Assembly: GCA_017646485.1 (NCBI GenBank)
Contig: JAGCML010000077.1
Location: 1 to 6,285, forward strand
Length of the DNA: 6,285 bases
Direction of reading: 5' to 3'
DNA from: Kiritimatiellia bacterium
GTDB taxonomy: Bacteria > Verrucomicrobiota > Kiritimatiellia > RFP12 > DVOR01
Shown: positions 1 to 5,486 of the stretch, in pieces
How the letters are laid out: each line of letters opens with the position of its first letter
Position numbering within the stretch: the first letter of the stretch is position 1
Position numbers and translations under genes: made by a program
The notes under the pieces: generated by a model
What the model saw: only the letters and a program-made list of their open reading frames with translations
The model's database searches: none
Told to the model about the DNA's origin: nothing

Positions 1-13
1 CATTGAAAATCGC

Positions 14-126
14 CCTTTTCGATGAAGAATATGGTACCATTTCACTTCAGAATATGGTACCATATTCCTCGTCAATATGCTACCATATTCTCCTTCGATT
101 TGGTACCATATTCTTCATCAAAAAGG
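14..126. repeat. Inverted repeat arms bounding the 23-bp repeat cluster
   Basis: The left arm 14-39 and right arm 101-126 are reverse complements at 25 of 26 positions; the one mismatch pairs base 20 with 120. The uninterrupted core is GATGAAGAATATGGTACCA (21-39) against TGGTACCATATTCTTCATC (101-119). Part of this follows from each repeat unit being palindromic, but the match reaches 12 bases beyond the palindromic core on each side (14-26 and 114-126), so the whole cluster is symmetric. The arms could pair into a long hairpin in RNA or single-stranded DNA. Confidence 0.85.
27..118. repeat. Four tandem 23-bp repeats with palindromic GGTACC cores
   Basis: The core hexamers lie at 33-38, 56-61, 79-84 and 102-107, exactly 23 bases apart. 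Three are GGTACC and the third is GCTACC. Unit boundaries are 27-49, 50-72, 73-95 and 96-118. The best copy contains the perfect 18-bp palindrome GAATATGGTACCATATTC (50-67). Outer copies keep only one half of the flanks: copy 1 keeps the left half (GAATATGGTACCAT) and copy 4 the right half (TGGTACCATATTC). This is seen directly. Role is unknown: possible multi-site operator, iteron-like array, or decayed minisatellite. Regular spacing of self-complementary sites suggests binding by a dimeric protein, but that is inference. Confidence 0.9.
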
Positions 127-171
127 CTTGTTTTCAACGTCAATTTCGCCCTTCTTCTTTTTCAATATCAC

Positions 172-191
172 CCTTTTCAATTTCAAAAAGG
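172..191. repeat. Short inverted repeat CCTTTT/AAAAGG with related motifs nearby
   Basis: CCTTTT (172-177) and AAAAGG (186-191) form a 6-bp stem with an 8-base loop. Related words recur around it: CCCTTTTC or CCCTTCTTC at 13-20, 149-157 and 171-178, and AAAGGCT at 123-129, 187-193, 207-213 and again near 262-270. This is weak as a terminator because no clean T tract follows. It may be degenerate continuation of the repeat cluster to its left. Confidence 0.4.
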
Positions 192-417
192 CTACGGTCT
201 AATTTGAAAGGCTTGAGCTTGTGAGGATGACTCCTGCTTTATAGGGATAAACGCTGGTGCGAAAAGGCTTTCTTTTAGGGGAAGTTTTTTTGTGGTGAAT
301 GTGTTTGTGATGGCGTATAGGTCAATGGCGTGAGGGGCGGTTGGGCTTATGGGTTCACTTTTTTAATCAAATGTGCTGTATTTTGGGGAATTTTACAGGG
401 ATTGTTTTCAGATTTCG

Positions 418-447
418 TTATCATCGAAGGTTTTTCTATGCTATACT
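418..447 (+). promoter_or_regulatory. Candidate sigma70-type promoter of the five-gene block
   Basis: A TATACT -10-like hexamer sits at 442-447 and a TTATCA -35-like hexamer (4 of 6 consensus) at 418-423, separated by 18 bases. Transcription would begin near 454, leaving a leader of about 57 bases before the ATG at 511. This is the best promoter match upstream of the first gene, but the region is AT-rich, so chance matches are likely. Confidence 0.45.
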
Positions 448-468
448 TTAATAGTAAGTAATGATGAG

Positions 469-483
469 CGATAATTATTAGCG
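469..483. promoter_or_regulatory. Imperfect palindrome resembling a Fur-type 7-1-7 operator
   Basis: CGATAATTATTAGCG has six of seven complementary pairs around a single central T (476). Against the classic Fur 7-1-7 core (TGATAAT-N-ATTATCA) it matches 11 of 14 positions by my count. It lies just downstream of the candidate -10 box and upstream of a metal efflux gene, where a repressor could act. An AT-rich background makes such matches fairly easy by chance. Confidence 0.3.
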
Positions 484-494
484 ATGTGCTATGC

Positions 495-508
495 AGTTTA
501 ATTAAACT
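495..508. promoter_or_regulatory. Perfect 14-bp palindrome abutting the first gene's start codon
   Basis: AGTTTAATTAAACT reads the same on both strands and ends two bases before the ATG at 511, where a Shine-Dalgarno sequence would normally be. It could be an operator. It has no loop, so a stable RNA hairpin is less likely. Its presence is certain; its function is a guess. Confidence 0.35.
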
Positions 509-510
509 TA

Positions 511-1461
511 ATGAGCTTTTGCCAGAATAAATATTACGACATGGATGAACGAGCTTCTCGCGCGAATCGAGTGACGTGGCTTTCGGTGGTTGTCAATGCC
601 GTTTTGATGGTAGTTAAGTTATTGGTAGGTATTTTGGGGTATTCCTCTGCCTTGGTGGCAGATGCTTTACATTCAGCTTCAGATTTTGCAACAGATTTTG
701 CGGTGTTGATTGGGATGCGCTTGGCGCGTCGTCCGCAAGATTCCGACCATCCGTATGGACACGGCAAGTATGAAACGTTAGCGGCAGTGGTTGTGGGGGT
801 GTCCTTGGCTGCGGTGGGTATGGCGATCGCTTTCCACGCAGGCCACACCATCATTGACGCCGTTTGGTTTGACAAAATTCCTGCTCGGCCGGCCTTGATT
901 GCGTTGTGGGCTGCGATTGTTTCCATTGTGGTGAAGGAAGGCTTGTATCAATTGACGGTACGTGTGGCACGCACAACGAATAATGATGCACTCCTTGCGA
1001 ATGCGTGGCATCATCGAAGTGACGCTTTGTCCTCTGTTGGTACCGCTGTGGGTGCCGGTGTTTCTGCCGTTTTGGGTGGGAAATGGGTGCTCTTTGATGC
1101 CGTGGCGGCGGCATTTGTGGGTGTGATTTTACTGAAGGTTGCCTGGGATATCGTGCGGGATTCGTTGGATAAGCTGATGGAACAGGGCATGACGTTTGAA
1201 GAAACGCAACACATTTACAGTTTAGTGCATGCCATCCCTGGAGTCTCAGAACCTCACCATTTGCGTTCGCGCCGCGTCGGCACGGTAGCAGTGATAGAAC
1301 TTCATTTTCGTGTACATCCAGAGATGACGGTGCGGGAAAGCCATGAATTGGCGTGCCAGGTCGAACATCAATTGCGCACAGCCTTTGGGATAGATGCGAT
1401 TATTACAGTGCATGTGGAGCCGCTTAAAGGAAATGTGGCACCTCGTGTGATAACGGAATGA
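511..1461 (+). CDS. Cation diffusion facilitator (CDF) family metal efflux transporter, FieF/COG0053-like
   Basis: The 316-residue product should export divalent metal (Zn, Fe, Mn or similar) across the inner membrane by proton antiport. TM2 carries ADALHSASDFATD with H54 and D58; the family loop DHPYGHGKYE is at 79-88; TM5 carries NAWHHRSD with H167 and D171. Aligned to E. coli YiiP, these fall on the transport-site residues, giving an H-D/H-D set where YiiP has D-D/H-D; that variant is common in other family members. Six hydrophobic segments lie within residues 21-215, followed by the cytoplasmic ferredoxin-like domain (about 220-310, with EPHHLRSRRVG and VHVEPL). Length is normal. The start is uncertain: neither ATG 511 nor ATG 541 (MDERASRANR) has a visible Shine-Dalgarno, and family N-termini would fit 541 as well. 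Metal specificity cannot be told from sequence alone. Confidence 0.92.
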   Translation: MSFCQNKYYDMDERASRANRVTWLSVVVNAVLMVVKLLVGILGYSSALVADALHSASDFATDFAVLIGMRLARRPQDSDHPYGHGKYETLAAVVVGVSLAAVGMAIAFHAGHTIIDAVWFDKIPARPALIALWAAIVSIVVKEGLYQLTVRVARTTNNDALLANAWHHRSDALSSVGTAVGAGVSAVLGGKWVLFDAVAAAFVGVILLKVAWDIVRDSLDKLMEQGMTFEETQHIYSLVHAIPGVSEPHHLRSRRVGTVAVIELHFRVHPEMTVRESHELACQVEHQLRTAFGIDAIITVHVEPLKGNVAPRVITE

Positions 1462-1474
1462 ATTTGAACTTGAA

Positions 1475-1479
1475 AAGGA
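1475..1479 (+). promoter_or_regulatory. Ribosome binding site deciding the start at 1488
   Basis: AAGGA is followed 8 bases later by ATG 1488. The alternative in-frame ATG at 1458 overlaps the previous stop codon as ATGA but has no comparable site. It would also add ten residues (MNLNLKRIAD) in front of an otherwise textbook signal peptide. Confidence 0.65.
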
Positions 1480-1487
1480 TAGCGGAT

Positions 1488-3026
1488 ATGAAACGTTTAA
1501 TTGGCGCCGTTCTGATGATGAGTTTGTGTTGCGTACCAGTGTTGCATGCTGGGATTTTTGGTGAGAGCGAGGAGGAGAAAGAGGTTCGTCTCGCCAAGCA
1601 TGTAGCCGATCTTCTGCGTGAACCGAATAAGGTGATTGCTCAGGCCCAGGAGGCGGTTGAGAACGATGATATCGAAGAGGGTATTCGTCTTTTCCGTAAG
1701 GCGCAGACCATGATTGAGGAAATTGAACTGAAGGAGGATACTTCTGGCAGTTCCTTTGCGACGTTGCGTTTAAAGAAGTTTCACTGTGTGTCAATGTTGG
1801 ATGCATTGGCGTTGCGTCAATCTGAGGTGCAGGATGTGCGTCAGGCTGTGACAGACACTTCTGGTTTGGCTGCACGCCTTGCACAAGAACGTGCAGAACT
1901 CGCCGCCGCAGCTGAGCAAGCAGAAAATCCCAATAATCTGCCTCGCCCGCCGACCTTGCAAGAGCAGCTCGCCGTTGAAGAGGCAAAGGCGATGAAGGCG
2001 CGAGCAGATGTAGAGCATTGCCGGACGGCCTTGGCTACAGCGCAAAAGGATTTGGATTTGGTTTCTGCTGCTTTTACCAATGCGGCGAAGGCACACACAG
2101 AGGCAGATACAAAATTTTTCATGGCAGGTCAGGGTGTAGCACAAGCGAAACAGGCGAAAAAGAGTCCTGCTGTGATTGAGGCTTTGGAGGCGACATTGGA
2201 AGCCGCCAAGCGTGAATTGCAAGAGAAGAAAAACGAATTGGCGCAGGCTAAACAGAATCAGGCCGAGGTAAAGGCACGCGTGGATGAGGCGGCTGCGACC
2301 CTCAAACGTGAAGAGGCTGAGTTTATTGCAGCCGAAAAGCCTGTGACTGTCTTACGAAAAGCAATTGCCGATGAGGCGGAGGCTGCTCGTAAAAAGGCTG
2401 CTGAGGAAAAGGCGAAGGCGGAAGCTGAGGCGCAACGCATGGCTGCAGAACAGTTGAGAGCAAAGCAGGCTGAGGCAGAAGCCGCGGCGAAGGCACGTGA
2501 AGCCGAAGCGAAGGCCGCCGCTGCACGAAATGCTGAGGCAAAAGCAAAGGCAGAAGCCGAGGCAAAGGCGTTAGAAAAAGAAGTTAAGATGTGTGATGAA
2601 TTGTGGCGTTTGAAGCAGGTGGAAGCCTTTGAACGTCATGTGACTGAGGCCCTCGTAAGGTGGACCGATGAGCCCGAGTTGTTGGTGCAGTTGGCTCGCT
2701 TGCGCTTGATTCAAGGGCAGGAAGAGGACGCACTTGAGTTGGTAGCAATGATTTCAAGTAAGGGTGAAGTCGGCAAAAAGGCCGCCTTTGTTGCTGCTGG
2801 TGCGTACATGGTGAAGGGGCTTCCCTTAGAGGCAATGAAGATTTTGGAACCCGCCATGACGGCTTTCCCTAATGATCCAGATGTCTATTACAACATGGCC
2901 GTTGTCTTAGTGCGCTTGCCTGAAATTGATCCCAATCGTGAGATTGCCTCCAAGTACTACATTCGGAGCATTGAATTGGGGGGCTGCCGCTCAACGGTTT
3001 TGGAACGTCGTTTAGGGATGGAGTAA
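1488..3026 (+). CDS. Exported Ala/Glu/Lys-rich coiled-coil protein with C-terminal TPR-like repeats
   Basis: I do not recognise a specific family. Starting at ATG 1488 the product has 512 residues. Residues 1-21 form a signal peptide (KR, hydrophobic core, LHA|G cleavage), predicting a periplasmic or surface location; no proper lipobox is present despite Cys14-Cys15. Residues 22-115 are helical and charged. About 120-365 are long coiled coil, with a TolA-like stretch rich in A, E and K at about 285-365. Residues 366-512 look like two or three TPR-type helical hairpins, including a segment with PNDPDVYYNMAVVL and a closing YYIRSIELGG element. This layout suggests a structural or scaffold protein of the envelope. 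It lies 26 bases after the transporter and 5 before the Nudix gene. An upstream in-frame ATG (1458) exists. Function unknown. Confidence 0.85.
   Translation: MKRLIGAVLMMSLCCVPVLHAGIFGESEEEKEVRLAKHVADLLREPNKVIAQAQEAVENDDIEEGIRLFRKAQTMIEEIELKEDTSGSSFATLRLKKFHCVSMLDALALRQSEVQDVRQAVTDTSGLAARLAQERAELAAAAEQAENPNNLPRPPTLQEQLAVEEAKAMKARADVEHCRTALATAQKDLDLVSAAFTNAAKAHTEADTKFFMAGQGVAQAKQAKKSPAVIEALEATLEAAKRELQEKKNELAQAKQNQAEVKARVDEAAATLKREEAEFIAAEKPVTVLRKAIADEAEAARKKAAEEKAKAEAEAQRMAAEQLRAKQAEAEAAAKAREAEAKAAAARNAEAKAKAEAEAKALEKEVKMCDELWRLKQVEAFERHVTEALVRWTDEPELLVQLARLRLIQGQEEDALELVAMISSKGEVGKKAAFVAAGAYMVKGLPLEAMKILEPAMTAFPNDPDVYYNMAVVLVRLPEIDPNREIASKYYIRSIELGGCRSTVLERRLGME
2380..2580 (+). repeat. Degenerate low-complexity Ala/Glu/Lys codon repeats within the coiled-coil gene
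   Basis: Words such as GAGGCAAAGGC, GAAGCCGAAGC and GCGAAGGC recur irregularly and encode runs built from AEAKA and EAEAKA. Repetition is strong at protein level and looser at DNA level because alanine codons vary. The coding frame stays open. This kind of tract commonly changes length between strains. Confidence 0.7.
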
Positions 3027-3031
3027 TCGCT

Positions 3032-3595
3032 ATGGAAGAGTCGATGGTAGAAAAGACGCTTGCGTCTCGTCGTATTTTTGAAGGTCGTGCTATCACAGTT
3101 GACATTTTAGATATTGAATTGCCTACAGGGCGCACCTCTACGCGTGAGGTCATGCGTCATCGTGGGGCTGTTTGCATTTTGGCCCAACGCCCCGACGGCA
3201 CCTTCGTCTTCGTGCGTCAGTATCGTAAGGCGGTTGAAAAGGCCTTGTTGGAGTGCGTAGCTGGGTGCATGGAAGTGGGCGAACCACCAGAAACCTCTGC
3301 GCTCCGTGAAACGCGTGAAGAGACGGGTTACGAAGTTGACCAACTCATTTCGCTCGGCAAATCTTTGCCGGCGCCAGGATATTGCGATGAAGTGCATCAT
3401 CACTTCTACGCGCGTCTGAAGCCGCTCGCAGGTGAATTGCAATTGGATACAGATGAGAATCTCTATCCTGTCTTTTTGAGTGCGGAAGAGATTGAAGCTG
3501 CAATTGAGGATGGTACGATTGATGATGGAAAGTCAATCATTCTCTGGGATTTCTACAAGCGAGCCGTTAAGCGTGGGGAGATTGAACGTGTCTAA
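3032..3595 (+). CDS. Nudix hydrolase, ADP-ribose pyrophosphatase (NudF-like)
   Basis: The 187-residue product should cleave a nucleoside diphosphate linked to another moiety, most likely ADP-ribose or a nucleotide sugar, with Mg2+ or Mn2+ in the cytoplasm. The Nudix box spans residues 78-100: G78, E84, R92-E93, E96-E97, G99. It fits GX5EX7REUXEEXGU except that the first hydrophobic U position is Thr94. The preceding LLECVAG (72-78) matches the ELPAG-type strand seen in ADP-ribose pyrophosphatases, and RHRGAVCIL and RQYRKAV are also typical. Length is normal. The chosen ATG has GGAG at 3020-3023, 8 bases upstream and overlapping the end of the previous gene; ATG 3044 is a less likely start. 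The stop overlaps the next gene by 8 bases. The exact substrate cannot be assigned. Confidence 0.9.
   Translation: MEESMVEKTLASRRIFEGRAITVDILDIELPTGRTSTREVMRHRGAVCILAQRPDGTFVFVRQYRKAVEKALLECVAGCMEVGEPPETSALRETREETGYEVDQLISLGKSLPAPGYCDEVHHHFYARLKPLAGELQLDTDENLYPVFLSAEEIEAAIEDGTIDDGKSIILWDFYKRAVKRGEIERV
3577..3580 (+). promoter_or_regulatory. Ribosome binding site deciding a GTG start at 3588
   Basis: GGAG in a GGGGAG run is 7 bases upstream of GTG 3588, inside the end of the Nudix gene. The frame stays open farther left to ATG 3480, but that part lies wholly within the Nudix frame and encodes Arg/Ser-rich sequence unlike a methyltransferase N-terminus. The next ATG, 3603, has no equivalent site. 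Confidence 0.8.
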
Positions 3596-4382
3596 AGAAC
3601 AGATGGACGAACGTGCCCAAGCGCGTTACTGGAATGATATTTCAGAGATGTATCGCGAGATTACGCGAATTGATGATTCGGATTTCCATTATGGCCCCCT
3701 TTTGGCTGGCGAACGCGAACTCGCGCTTTTGCCTCCGTTGAAAGCCGGTATGACGGCACTTGAATTAGGGTGTGGCGAGGGCCAGAAGAGCCGTTGGTTA
3801 GCCCGTCAAGGAGTGCGTTGCATCGCTGTAGATGTCTCTGAAGGGCAACTTTCCTATGCGCGTAAAGATGCGGAAGCGGAAGGTTTAGAGATTGAGTTTC
3901 AATGTGCTTCGATTGAAACCTTTGACCCAGGGGAAGCGACATTTGATTTGATTACGAGCTCGCACGCCTTTGAATTTGTGGCGCAACCCTTTGAGCAGGT
4001 GAAGCGTATCGCCAAATGGTTGAAGCCAGGCGGTACCCTGATGATTTCTACCGTGCACCCTGTGTACAATGGGGAATGGGTCTCTGCTGATGAAGAGGAT
4101 GGCACAGAAACCTGGGGACGTCTCTTAATCAACTATTTCCAACCCGTGGATGATGTGCGTGAGCAACCCTCCGGTGAAGGGGATTCCGTGATTTCACGAG
4201 CTTATCCCGTAAGTGCATGGTTTAATGCATTCCGTGCTGCAGGCTTACAGGTGGAACGTCTTGAGGAGCCTCCAGCTTCCGCAACGCCTGCGTATGCTTC
4301 GGATGATTGGTTAGAGGCAATGTATGAGTGTTCAGCGATTCCTACGACGCTCATCATTGTTGGCCGAAAGCCGAATGTATAA
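3588..4382 (+). CDS. Class I SAM-dependent methyltransferase
   Basis: The 264-residue product has a single Rossmann-type methyltransferase domain. Motif I is ALELGCGEG (57-65); the acidic residue after strand 2 is D82 in IAVDVSEGQL; a DLITSSHAFEFV segment fits motif II; and LKPGGTLMISTVHP fits the motif III region. The N-terminal YWNDISEMYREI and FHYGPLLAGERELALLP precede the fold. The C-terminal half, with SRAYPVSAWFNAFRAAGL, resembles the substrate-side part of small-molecule methyltransferases of the Methyltransf_11/UbiE-like type. GTG is the start; the 8-base overlap with the Nudix gene suggests translational coupling. It is followed after 16 bases by the DUF1343 gene. The methyl acceptor is unknown. 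The cell location is cytoplasmic, as no signal peptide is present. Confidence 0.88.
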   Translation: MSKEQMDERAQARYWNDISEMYREITRIDDSDFHYGPLLAGERELALLPPLKAGMTALELGCGEGQKSRWLARQGVRCIAVDVSEGQLSYARKDAEAEGLEIEFQCASIETFDPGEATFDLITSSHAFEFVAQPFEQVKRIAKWLKPGGTLMISTVHPVYNGEWVSADEEDGTETWGRLLINYFQPVDDVREQPSGEGDSVISRAYPVSAWFNAFRAAGLQVERLEEPPASATPAYASDDWLEAMYECSAIPTTLIIVGRKPNV

Positions 4383-4385
4383 GTA

Positions 4386-4389
4386 GGAG
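4386..4389 (+). promoter_or_regulatory. Ribosome binding site deciding the start at 4399
   Basis: GGAG precedes four consecutive in-frame start-capable codons: TTG 4393, GTG 4396, ATG 4399 and ATG 4402. Spacing is 3, 6, 9 and 12 bases, so ATG 4399 fits best, with GTG 4396 also workable. The choice changes the product by only a few residues. Confidence 0.6.
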
Positions 4390-4398
4390 AGTTTGGTG

Positions 4399-5406
4399 AT
4401 GATGCTCGGCATTGAATCGTGGCTTGCTACAGCGAATCCCGCCTGGCGCGTGGGACTCCTTTCGCATCAAGCGGCGTTACTCTCAACTGGAGAGACCTCT
4501 GCGCAGGCGATGTATCGCGTCTTTGGGCGTCATTTCAAGGCACTCTTTGGCCCAGAACACGGTTACTTTGGGGCGGCTGCAGCTGGCGAAAAGACCGCGC
4601 ATCAGACGCATCCCCTGTGGGGCATTCCAGTCTATTCGCTCTATGGTGAACATCGTAAGCCGACGGCCGAGATGTTGCAAGGGCTTGACTACTTAGTCAT
4701 CGACTTGCAAGACTTGGGCGTGCGGTGTTATACCTATTTAGCAACGCTCCTCCTTGCCTTAGAGGCCTGTGCGGAAAATAAGGTGCAGTGCGTGGTGTGT
4801 GATCGCCCGATTCCCTTTCACACCATTGAAGATGGGCCGATTGCTGAACCAGAACATTTCTCCTTTGTGGCGCCATGTGCGTTGCCACTCATTCATGGAC
4901 GTACCCACACAGAGGTGGCACAGTGGCGAGGTGCCGACTTTATCGCTGCGCCCATTCAGGGGTATGACGAACGTTTTACCTTTGAGCGCCCTGCGGGGTT
5001 GCCAGAGTTTTTGCCCCCGAGCCCTGCGATTCGCACATGGGAAACGGCGCGTCTCTATCCTGCGTTGGTTTTCGTAGAGGCGCTTCCACAATACGATGTG
5101 GGGCGTGCAACGGCAATGGCGTTCCGCATGTTGGGTGCGCCTTGGATGCAGGGAGACACCTTTGCCGCGGCCTTTAATCGTGCGGCGGTACCAGGCGTGT
5201 GTGCATTTGATTTCACACAATCTGCAGAACAGGGCGCCATCCGGCTACACATTACCGACCATCACGTCTATCGTCCGTGGATTACCACATGTACCTTGCT
5301 GCGTTTGCTGCGAGAACATTATGGCGAAGAACGCCTCTTTGCTCATCCTGACGCACGTCCCGCGTGGATGACCAAACTCTGTGGTGGCGAAGCATGGCGG
5401 ATGTAA
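4399..5406 (+). CDS. Divergent, short DUF1343 / NamZ-family (GH171-like) protein
   Basis: The 335-residue product belongs to the DUF1343 (COG3876) family, which includes the exo-beta-N-acetylmuramidase NamZ/YbbC. Family landmarks: RVGLLSHQAAL (17-27), LFGPEHG (49-55, with the conserved Glu53-His54), GIPVYSLYGEHRKPTAEML (75-93), LVIDLQDLGVRCYTY (99-113), PLIHGRT, and LGAPW. Several usual motifs differ: DRPNP is DRPIP (135-139), PSPN is PSPA, and the EGTN-SEGRGT segment is EALPQYDVGRAT. No signal peptide is present, although many relatives are exported, and the protein ends just after the conserved GG/T-A-x-R region, lacking about 40 C-terminal residues seen in typical members. Thus it may be cytoplasmic with changed or lost activity. 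It is the last gene of the block, ending 30 bases before the terminator. Family membership is secure; muramidase activity is not. Confidence 0.85.
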   Translation: MMLGIESWLATANPAWRVGLLSHQAALLSTGETSAQAMYRVFGRHFKALFGPEHGYFGAAAAGEKTAHQTHPLWGIPVYSLYGEHRKPTAEMLQGLDYLVIDLQDLGVRCYTYLATLLLALEACAENKVQCVVCDRPIPFHTIEDGPIAEPEHFSFVAPCALPLIHGRTHTEVAQWRGADFIAAPIQGYDERFTFERPAGLPEFLPPSPAIRTWETARLYPALVFVEALPQYDVGRATAMAFRMLGAPWMQGDTFAAAFNRAAVPGVCAFDFTQSAEQGAIRLHITDHHVYRPWITTCTLLRLLREHYGEERLFAHPDARPAWMTKLCGGEAWRM

Positions 5407-5435
5407 AAGGACTTGGTACACTCATTAGAAGGACT

Positions 5436-5465
5436 AAAAAACGCGGCGTGAAGCCGCGTTTTTTT
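5436..5465. terminator. Bidirectional rho-independent terminator
   Basis: ACGCGGC (5441-5447) pairs perfectly with GCCGCGT (5453-5459) around the loop GTGAA. A run of A (5436-5441) precedes and a run of seven T (5459-5465) follows, so the hairpin works from either strand. It ends the rightward block and, read leftward, the convergent methyltransferase gene whose stop is at 5487. Confidence 0.93.
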
Positions 5466-5486
5466 ATGTAGGTGAAAGAGGATGAA

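Larger units (their letters stand above)
1..510. other. AT-rich non-coding region upstream of the operon
   Basis: This stretch holds no convincing gene. Two short overlapping frames on the + strand (3-224 and 22-207) run through the tandem repeats, give repetitive low-complexity peptides, have no ribosome binding site and resemble nothing I know. The opposite strand is broken by stops in the repeat area. What it does hold is a 23-bp repeat cluster (27-118), recurring CCCTTTTC and AAAAGGCTT motifs (about 13-270), and a promoter/operator-like zone (418-508). From about 230 to 410 I see only unstructured AT- and GT-rich sequence. Base composition is visibly more AT-rich than the genes to the right. 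Confidence 0.75.

Noticed and set aside
27..118. Repeat cluster as a CRISPR array
   Set aside because: The conserved part is only about 14-18 bp and the intervening sequence about 5-10 bp, far too short for spacers, and no cas gene is visible.
3..224. Possible small protein genes at 3-224 and 22-207 on the + strand
   Set aside because: Both run through the tandem repeats and pyrimidine-rich low-complexity DNA, lack ribosome binding sites, and overlap each other in different frames.
258..296. Terminator of an upstream gene near GAAAAGGCTTTCTTTT and the following T run
   Set aside because: The stem is only AAAAG/CTTTT, with no GC-rich part, and the T run is separated from it by about ten bases.
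1488..1550. Coiled-coil protein as a lipoprotein (Cys14-Cys15 in the signal peptide)
   Set aside because: The residue before Cys14 is Leu and before Cys15 is Cys, which does not fit a lipobox; an ordinary LHA|G cleavage site follows.
1246..1986. Long antisense frame of 246 codons
   Set aside because: It lies opposite two well-supported genes, spans their junction, and its product has no recognisable domain; it is Pro/His/Ser-rich shadow coding.
3480..3587. N-terminal extension of the class I methyltransferase from ATG 3480
   Set aside because: It would overlap the Nudix gene by 116 bases in another frame and adds non-family sequence; GTG 3588 has a strong GGAG at ideal spacing.
4412..4696. 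Overlapping + strand frames inside the DUF1343 gene (4412-4696, 4419-4649, 4769-5077)
   Set aside because: They are Arg/Ser-rich out-of-frame readings of a gene with clear family motifs, and none has a ribosome binding site of note.
5390..5440. Frameshift near the end of the DUF1343 gene hiding the missing C-terminus
   Set aside because: The other two frames after the stop do not give the expected C-terminal sequence, and the terminator begins only 30 bases later, so there is no room for it.
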